64,000 bases of DNA from NCBI RefSeq assembly GCF_003856835.1, contig NZ_CP034145.1:186001-250000 (forward strand). Direction: 5' to 3'. The notes beneath the pieces were generated by a model. The model saw only the letters and a list, made by a program, of their open reading frames with translations, had not been told where the DNA came from and made no database searches. Both the position numbers and the translations under genes were made by a program. The stretch comes from Haloplanus aerogenes (GTDB lineage: Archaea > Halobacteriota > Halobacteria > Halobacteriales > Haloferacaceae). Below, in pieces: positions 58,633-64,000 of this stretch; positions within the stretch are counted from its first letter, which is position 1; every line of letters starts with the position of its first letter.

Positions 58633-59753
58633 CCCAGTACCGCCTCCAGTGAGTCGACGAACTGGTCGGCGTGGCTCTCGCCGATCGTCAGCGGCGGCAG
58701 GAGGCGGAGGACGGTCCGCCCGGCCGGCAGCGCCAGTACCTGCTCGTTCAACGCGAGATCACGCAGGAGCCGGTTCGATCCCCGCTTCACCTCGATGCCG
58801 ATCATCAGCCCCTGTCCGCGCACGTCGCGGATCGGGAGATCGGTCTCCTCGATGGACTCCATCAGGTAGCTCCCCACGTCCGCCGCCTGCGTCGGCAGAT
58901 CCTCGTCGACGACGACGTCGAGGGTGGCGTTGGCGGCGGCGCAGACGACGGGCCCGCCGCTGAACGTCGACCCGTGTTCGGGGTCGGCGTCGGCGATCCA
59001 GTCCGCACACACCGTCGCGCCGAGGGGCAGGCCGCTGGCGATGCCTTTCGCCGTCGTGAGGATGTCCGGTTCCACCTCGGAGCGCTCGCACGCCCAGAGC
59101 GTGCCCGTCCGCCCCACGCCGGTCTGAATCTCGTCGAAGACGAGGGCGGCGCCCGCCTCCTCGGTCACTTCCCGTGCGCGACGCAGGTACGTCGCGTCGG
59201 CGGGGTGGATGCCCCCCTCACCCTGGATGGGTTCGAGGAAGACGGCGGCCGTCTCCTCGTCCACGGCGTCGGCGAGTTCCTCGCCGTCGCCGTAGGAGAC
59301 GAACTCGATGCCGTCGACGAGGGGTTCGAACGACTTCTTGTACTTGTCCTTCCACGTCATCGACAGGGCACCGAGGGTACGGCCGTGGAAGCCACGGCGG
59401 GTGGCGACGATCTTTCCCCGCCCGGTGGCGTTGCGGGCGAACTTCAGCGCCGCCTCGTTGGCTTCCGTCCCGGAGTTACACAGCCAGACGTTGTCGAGTC
59501 CCGGCGGCGCCACCGTCGCCAGTTTCTCGTACAGTTCCGTCCGCGCCTCGACGGGGTAGGACGCCTGTACGTACATGAGGTCCTCGACCTGCGACTTCAC
59601 GGCGTCGACGACCTGCGGGTGGCAGTGGCCGACGGGCGTGACGGCGTAACTCGCGCCGAAGTCGAGATACTCCGTGCCGTCCTCGGCGTAGAGGTAGGCC
59701 CCCTCGCCGCGTTCGATGCCGATGGGCTTCTCCGAGAAGACGAATCCGCTCAT
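58629..59753 (-). CDS. argD: [LysW]-glutamate semialdehyde aminotransferase (ArgD/LysJ)
   Basis: PLP-dependent class III aminotransferase converting the LysW-bound semialdehyde to amine. The 374-residue protein has FSEKPIGIERGEGAYLYAEDGTEYLDFGASYAV, NSGTEANEAALKFAR, LVFDEIQTGVGRTG, ITTAKGIASGLPLGA with the Schiff-base lysine, and TFSGGPVVCAAANATLDVV. Four-base overlaps on both sides. Equivalent to acetylornithine aminotransferase. Confidence 0.93.
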   Translation of the reverse strand: MSGFVFSEKPIGIERGEGAYLYAEDGTEYLDFGASYAVTPVGHCHPQVVDAVKSQVEDLMYVQASYPVEARTELYEKLATVAPPGLDNVWLCNSGTEANEAALKFARNATGRGKIVATRRGFHGRTLGALSMTWKDKYKKSFEPLVDGIEFVSYGDGEELADAVDEETAAVFLEPIQGEGGIHPADATYLRRAREVTEEAGAALVFDEIQTGVGRTGTLWACERSEVEPDILTTAKGIASGLPLGATVCADWIADADPEHGSTFSGGPVVCAAANATLDVVVDEDLPTQAADVGSYLMESIEETDLPIRDVRGQGLMIGIEVKRGSNRLLRDLALNEQVLALPAGRTVLRLLPPLTIGESHADQFVDSLEAVLG

Positions 59754-60577
59754 GTGTCCTCCAGGGCGCTCGGGTGGATGTGTGTACCGCTTTCCCCCAG
59801 TGCTGCCGTGACGGGGTCGTCGGCGTTGGCGTCGGCGACGATCACCTCGCTTGCACCGCGCTCCAGCGCCTCCGTGGCGGCCATCACCTTCTTGGTCATG
59901 AACCCCTCCGCGGCGTCGGTCAGCGCGTCGTACTCCGCGGGGGTGGTCACCGATTCGATCAGCGTCGACGGGTCGTCGGGGTCGGCGTAGACGCCTTCCA
60001 CGTCGGTCAGGACGACCAGCGTCGCGCCGAGGGCGCCCGCCACCGCGGCGGCCGCGCGGTCCGCGTCCGTGTTGACGGGCACGCCGTCGTCGGCCAGCAT
60101 CGGCGGTCCCGCGACGGGCGTGTAGCCGTCTTCCAGTAGCGTCTCCAGCAACCCGGCGTTCACCGACTCGATTTTCCCCGAGTGGTCGCCGCGCTTGATC
60201 TTCTTCTTGCCGTCTTCGACGACACGCACGGCGGATTTCCGGGGGCCGGTGATGAGGCCGCCGTCGACGCCCGAGAGGCCGACGGCGTCGACGCCCGCCT
60301 CGCGGAAGGTGGCCACGAGTTCGGTGTTCACCTTCCCCGCCATCGCCATCGTGAACGCCTCCATCGTCGCCTCGTCGGTGAAGCGGCCGACGACGCCGCC
60401 CGGCGTCTCGACGTACGTGGGGTCGATGCCGAGCCGATCCAGCAGGTCGTCGACGGCCGTCGACCCGCCGTGAACGACGGCGACGGGTTCGCCGTCGGCG
60501 ACGAGGTCGGCGATGTCGGCAACGGCGCCAGCCGGATCGACCGCTTTGGCGCCGCCGATCTTGACCACGACCGACAT
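59750..60577 (-). CDS. argB: [LysW]-glutamate kinase (ArgB/LysZ)
   Basis: Amino acid kinase family, 275 residues, phosphorylating the carrier-bound glutamate. Motifs: VVVKIGGAKAVDPAGAVAD at the N-terminus, VVHGGSTAVDDLLDRLG, KIKRGDHSGKIESVNAGLLETLLEDG, PVNTDADRAAAAVAGALGATLVVLTDVEGVYAD, and FMTKKVMAATEALERGASEVIVADANADDPVTAA. The GGS instead of the usual GGGP loop is typical of the LysZ branch that works on LysW. It begins one base beyond the argC stop. Confidence 0.93.
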   Translation of the reverse strand: MSVVVKIGGAKAVDPAGAVADIADLVADGEPVAVVHGGSTAVDDLLDRLGIDPTYVETPGGVVGRFTDEATMEAFTMAMAGKVNTELVATFREAGVDAVGLSGVDGGLITGPRKSAVRVVEDGKKKIKRGDHSGKIESVNAGLLETLLEDGYTPVAGPPMLADDGVPVNTDADRAAAAVAGALGATLVVLTDVEGVYADPDDPSTLIESVTTPAEYDALTDAAEGFMTKKVMAATEALERGASEVIVADANADDPVTAALGESGTHIHPSALEDT

Positions 60578-60578
60578 C

Positions 60579-61622
60579 TCACGGCGCCCCCACGGGGTGC
60601 AGGCCCTGGAACTCCAGGCCCGCGGTCTCCTCGAGGCCGAGCGCGACGTTCGCGGCGTGGACCGCCTGCCCGGCCGAGCCTTTCATCATGTTGTCGATGG
60701 CGGAGAACACTACTAACCGCCTGTTCCCGGGGTCGAGTTCGAATCCGACCTCGCCGTGGTTGGTGCCCGCGACGGCCTTCGGTTCGGGGTAGCGGTAGAC
60801 GCCACCGCCGCCGGCGACGGTGCGCATGAAGGGTTCGTCGCCGTAGCTGTCGCGGTACGCACCCCACAGCTCTTTCTTCTTCACCGGGCCGTCCGGGAAG
60901 ACGTGACAGGTCGCGGCCGCGCCACGGGTCATGTCGACGGCGTGGACGGTGAAGGAGACGGAGAGACCGAGGAACTCCTCGATTTCGGCTTCGTGGCGGT
61001 GCCCCGTCGGGGCGTAGGGGCGGACGATGCCCGAGCGCTCGGGGTGGGAGGAGGCCGCACCGCCGCCGGCGCCGCCCTCCGAGGAGCCCACTTTCACGTC
61101 GACGACCACCTGCTCGTCACCCGAGAGAATATCGGCGTCGAAGAGGGGTTTGAGCCCCAGTATCGTCGCCGTCGCGTTACAGCCGCCGGAGGCGATCAGA
61201 TCGGCGCCGTCGAGGTTGTCGCGGTTGATCTCCGGCAGGGCGTACTCCGCTTCTTCGAGGAGGTCCGGCCGGTCGTGGCCGTCGTACCACTCGTCGTACT
61301 GTTCCTCCGTACTCAGCCGGAAGTCGGCGCTCAGGTCGACGACGGTGTCGGCCGCGTCCTGAAAGGCGTCGATGCGCTCCATCGAGACGCCGTGGGGCGT
61401 CGCCGCGAAGAGCACGTCGACGGATTCGAGATCCTGCGGGTCGGTAAAACGGAGGTCCATGTTCCGCAGGTTGGGGTGCTGGTGGCCCACCGTCTTGCGT
61501 TCGTAGCTCCGACTCGTCGCCTGCGCCACCTCGAACTCGGGGTGGCCGTTCAGCAGGCGGAGGAGTTCGCCGCCCGTGAAGCCGCTGGCGCCGACGACAC
61601 TGGCGGTGTAGGTGTCGGTCAT
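60579..61622 (-). CDS. argC: [LysW]-glutamyl phosphate reductase (ArgC/LysY)
   Basis: NADPH-dependent reduction of the acyl phosphate to semialdehyde. The 347-residue protein has the Rossmann start ASVVGASGFTGGELLRLLNGHP, ATPHGVSMERIDAFQ, the catalytic cysteine in ASGGCNATATILGLKPLFDADIL, and KVGSSEGGAGGGAASSHPERSG. The upstream open frame belongs to the reverse of argX and is not used; ATG MTDTYTASVVG overlaps the argX stop in ATGA. Standard length. Confidence 0.94.
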   Translation of the reverse strand: MTDTYTASVVGASGFTGGELLRLLNGHPEFEVAQATSRSYERKTVGHQHPNLRNMDLRFTDPQDLESVDVLFAATPHGVSMERIDAFQDAADTVVDLSADFRLSTEEQYDEWYDGHDRPDLLEEAEYALPEINRDNLDGADLIASGGCNATATILGLKPLFDADILSGDEQVVVDVKVGSSEGGAGGGAASSHPERSGIVRPYAPTGHRHEAEIEEFLGLSVSFTVHAVDMTRGAAATCHVFPDGPVKKKELWGAYRDSYGDEPFMRTVAGGGGVYRYPEPKAVAGTNHGEVGFELDPGNRRLVVFSAIDNMMKGSAGQAVHAANVALGLEETAGLEFQGLHPVGAP

Positions 61623-62479
61623 GCCGTCGCCTCCTGTGCTGCCTTCGATTCCAGCCAGTCCACGATGGCCGCAGGCACGTCGAAGTCGACACACGAGTCG
61701 AGCGCCTTGAACTCCACCGTGTGGTTCACCTCGTGGACGGTGTACGAGTCGCCCGTCTCCATCAGGTCGACGCCGAGCAACCCGCCGCCGACGGCGTCGG
61801 AGGCGCGTTTCACGAGATCGGCCACCTCCTCCGTCACCTCGAACTCGTCCACCTCGCCGCCTTTCGCGGCGTTGGTGAGCCAGTGATCCGAACTCCGGGT
61901 CATGGCCGCGACGGGTTCGCCGTCGGTGGCGACGACGCGGATGTCGCGGCCGGGCTTCTCGACGAACTCCTGAATGTAGAACACCTTGTGTTCGTAGTGA
62001 CCGAGGGTGGCCTTGTGTTCCAGAATCGCTTCGGCGGCGCTCCGGGAGTCCACCTTCGCCATCAGGCGCCCCCACGAGCCGATGACGGGTTTGAGGACGC
62101 AGGGGTAGCCGAAGGCCTCGATGGATTCGAGGGCGCTGTCGGTGGTGAAGGCCACGTCCGTGTTGGGCGTGGGGACGCCCGCGGCTTCGAGGACGAGGCT
62201 GTTTTTCACCTTGTCCGCACAGAGTTCGGCGGTGTCCGCAGCGTTGACCACGGGGATGCCGTAGGCGTCGAGAAAGCGAGTCACGTACTTGCTCCGGCTG
62301 GTCGCCAGACAGCGGTCGACCGCGATGTCCACGTCGTCGAACGCCGCAGGCGCTTCGCTGATGTTGAACCGCTCTTTCCGAACGTCGATTTTCGTCACCT
62401 CGTGGTCGCGGTCCCGCAGCTCCGAGAGGAGGAGCTTCTCGTCGCGCCTGATCCGCGAGTAGAGGAGTCCGACGTGCAC
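61619..62479 (-). CDS. argX: Glutamate/aminoadipate-LysW ligase (ArgX/LysX)
   Basis: ATP-grasp ligase joining glutamate (or aminoadipate) to the C-terminus of the carrier LysW. The 286-residue protein begins at GTG (MHVGLLYSRIRRDEKLLLSEL) two bases after argG. Motifs: NISEAPAAFDDVDIAVDRCLATSR, GYPCVLKPVIGSWGRLMAKV, FYIQEFVEKPGRDIRVVATDGEPVAAMTR, GGGLLGVDLMETGDSYTVHEVNHTVEFK. It needs LysW, whose gene is not present here although it usually sits directly before this gene; see findings. Confidence 0.93.
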   Translation of the reverse strand: MHVGLLYSRIRRDEKLLLSELRDRDHEVTKIDVRKERFNISEAPAAFDDVDIAVDRCLATSRSKYVTRFLDAYGIPVVNAADTAELCADKVKNSLVLEAAGVPTPNTDVAFTTDSALESIEAFGYPCVLKPVIGSWGRLMAKVDSRSAAEAILEHKATLGHYEHKVFYIQEFVEKPGRDIRVVATDGEPVAAMTRSSDHWLTNAAKGGEVDEFEVTEEVADLVKRASDAVGGGLLGVDLMETGDSYTVHEVNHTVEFKALDSCVDFDVPAAIVDWLESKAAQEATA

Positions 62480-62481
62480 GG

Positions 62482-63675
62482 CTACTCCTCCTCTTTGGCC
62501 TTCGCGAGCACCTTCGCCGCGAGGCGCTCCTGGAAGCCGTGGTACTTCGCGACGCCCGTCGCGTCGGCCTGCGTGATATCGCCCACGTCCTCCGTGTTGA
62601 ACGAGGCGAAGCTCTCGTCGTAGACGGCGTACTTGCTGTCGCGGCCGACCGGGCGAGCCTGCCCGCCTTCGAACCGGATGGTGACCGTCCCCGACACGCG
62701 GGTCTGCGTCTCGTCGATGAAGCCCTCCAGCGCCGCCATCAGCGGCGCGTCGACGAGGCCTTCGTAGCCCTTCTGGGACCACTCGTTGTCGACGAGTTTC
62801 TTGAAGTCGCGCTCCTCTTTGGTCAGGACGAGCGACTCCAGCGTCTCGTGGGCGTTGAGGAGCGTCGTCGCCGCCGGGTGCTCGTAGTTCTCGCGAACCT
62901 TCAGGCCGAGCATCCGGTCTTCCATCATGTCCGTGCGCCCGACGCCGTACTTCCCGGCCACCTCGTTGAGGTGTTCGATGAGGGCGATCGGTTCCATCTC
63001 CTCGCCGTCGACGGCGGTGGGATAGCCGTTCTCGAAGGTGAGTTCGATCTCCTCGGTGTCACCGGACGGGGCGCGCGTCCAGTCGTAGATCTCCTCGCCG
63101 GGGACGTGGCCGGGCTGTTCGAGGTCGCCGCCCTCGATGGAGCGACTCCAGAGGTTCGTGTCGATGCTCCAGACGCCCTCGTTGCCGCCCTCGACGGGCA
63201 GTTCCTTCTCCGCGGCGTACTCGATCTCCCACTCGCGGGTCAGGCCGAGTTCGCGCACGGGCGCGATGACTTCGAGATCGGAGGCGCGCCAGACGGCTTC
63301 GAACCGAAGCTGATCGTTCCCCTTGCCCGTACAGCCGTGGGCGACGGCGTCGCAGTCCTGCTCTTTGGCCACGTCGAGAATGGCCTCGGCGATGACCGGC
63401 CGCGCCAGCGCCGTCCCGAGCGGGTAGCCCTGATACGTCGCGTTCGCGCGCACCGAGTCGAGACACTGCTCGGCGAATTCGGCCTTGGCGTCCACGACGT
63501 AATGTTCCAGATCGAGCGCCTCGGCCGTCTCCGCGGCCTCCGCGAACTCGTCTTCGGGCTGTCCAACGTCGACCGTGACGCCGACGACCTCGTCGTACCC
63601 CCACTCCTCTTCGAGAAGCGGGACGCATACTGTCGTATCGAGGCCGCCGGAGAACGCGAGTGCCACACGTGTCAT
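62482..63675 (-). CDS. argG: Argininosuccinate synthase
   Basis: Condenses citrulline and aspartate using ATP. The 397-residue protein has the PP-loop ALAFSGGLDTTVCVPLL, a glutamine-rich middle with HGCTGKGNDQLRFE, IDTNLWSRSIEGG, and VSGTVTIRFEGGQARPVGRDSKYAVYDESFASFNTEDVGD. First gene of the operon, with an AT-rich promoter (TTTAAG and TTTATTTC on the minus strand within 70 bases upstream). It ends AKAKEEE two bases before argX. argH does not follow it, unlike the usual haloarchaeal order. Confidence 0.95.
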   Translation of the reverse strand: MTRVALAFSGGLDTTVCVPLLEEEWGYDEVVGVTVDVGQPEDEFAEAAETAEALDLEHYVVDAKAEFAEQCLDSVRANATYQGYPLGTALARPVIAEAILDVAKEQDCDAVAHGCTGKGNDQLRFEAVWRASDLEVIAPVRELGLTREWEIEYAAEKELPVEGGNEGVWSIDTNLWSRSIEGGDLEQPGHVPGEEIYDWTRAPSGDTEEIELTFENGYPTAVDGEEMEPIALIEHLNEVAGKYGVGRTDMMEDRMLGLKVRENYEHPAATTLLNAHETLESLVLTKEERDFKKLVDNEWSQKGYEGLVDAPLMAALEGFIDETQTRVSGTVTIRFEGGQARPVGRDSKYAVYDESFASFNTEDVGDITQADATGVAKYHGFQERLAAKVLAKAKEEE

Positions 63676-63946
63676 TACCGACTTCTCGACCCTTCAAAGA
63701 CTTAAATTCTACGTTTTTGTAATTGAAATAAAATGCGAAACGGGACGCTCACGGGAAGTCGCTGGTGTATCGGACGCACGGGGAGAGTGGGAGAAAGGTG
63801 GGCCTAACGGCCCCGTCGTCGCGGTCGTCGGACCGCGGGCGAGAGGCGGACGAGTTCGGACGAGTACGCCGATGTCCGGTCCATTGTCGCTAGAAATCGC
63901 GGCTCGCTACTAATATCTTGCGAACGGACGGCGGACGCGGCCGTTT
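63676..63946. promoter_or_regulatory. Arginine operon promoter region
   Basis: About 270 bases between argG and the partial gene at the window edge. The AT-rich part 63700-63735 contains minus-strand AATTTAAG and CATTTTATTTCAATTAC, likely TATA/BRE elements of the operon. A GGGCC-TAA-CGGCCCC-like pair sits near 63800 and may form a weak hairpin. Confidence 0.45.
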
Positions 63947-64000
63947 CTACTCCTCTTCTTCGTCGTCGGGGACGACCCGCCTGTGCACCGTCCCACCAGT
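63947..64000 (-). CDS. C-terminal end of an unidentified gene
   Basis: Seventeen codons and a TAG stop at the window edge, reading TGGTVHRRVVPDDEEEE. The acidic tail is typical of a haloarchaeal cytosolic protein. Too short for identification. It reads toward argG and would be upstream of the operon. Confidence 0.4.
   Translation of the reverse strand, partial: TGGTVHRRVVPDDEEEE

Overview
The window is a high-GC piece of a haloarchaeal main chromosome. The proteins are strongly acidic, many starts are GTG with TATA boxes close upstream, exported proteins carry twin-arginine signals, and archaeal replication proteins (Orc1/Cdc6, DNA polymerase D small subunit), archaeal PurO and the LysW-type arginine pathway are present. 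Gene order around the origin (oapCBA / oriC / orc1 / signal peptidase / polD small subunit, with tssAB, uvrB and the arg cluster not far away) resembles, from memory, the oriC1 region of Haloferax-type genomes.

Layout. 1-7.3 kb: end of a histidine kinase, a 1-Cys peroxiredoxin, a Tat-exported protein, a DsrE-like protein, a complete TRAP transporter (dctP-dctQ-dctM), a nuclease/phosphatase-fold protein and a DUF5995 protein. 7.4-15 kb: a REC-PAS-PAS-histidine kinase carrying a remarkable in-frame array of ten small hairpins, an aminotransferase, katG, and a cbiX/DR2241 pair. 15-22 kb: small membrane and AIM24-like proteins, a vapBC module next to tRNA-Gln, purO, a divergent TPP enzyme, a phosphoesterase and lysC. 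22.4-31 kb: a formate-dehydrogenase-like protein behind a strong hairpin, the divergent sulfurtransferases tssA/tssB, and haloarchaea-specific proteins.

31.5-39.5 kb is the replication region. The oapA-oapB-oapC operon diverges from orc1. Between them lie two inverted origin recognition boxes with G-strings flanking an AT-rich element, plus a 17-bp tandem array. Downstream of orc1, before the signal peptidase and polD small-subunit genes, sits an unexpected gene: a Tat signal peptide joined exactly to a complete bacterial-type HU protein, followed by a second HU domain. Its stop codon abuts a 36-bp-arm inverted repeat. This predicted exported tandem HU (DNABII) protein is the most unusual item in the window.

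39.5-56.6 kb is mostly housekeeping and transport: GNAT, SLC13 permease, a dehalogenase-like hydrolase, MFS, uvrB, TSUP, a PGF-CTERM surface protein, 2'-5' RNA ligase, P450, an XPD-like helicase and a MetX-like hydrolase. 56.7-63.7 kb is a tightly overlapping arginine operon, argG-argX-argC-argB-argD-argE-argF, with no argH or lysW between argG and argX.

Cross-cutting patterns: at tssA and oapC, a tandem repeat whose unit contains the gene's own last codons and stop runs into the 3' flank; and perfect short hairpins with 3-nt loops occur in coding linkers. No insertion sequence with a transposase, no CRISPR array and no rRNA was seen. All functional calls come from reading the sequence and family knowledge; no search was run.
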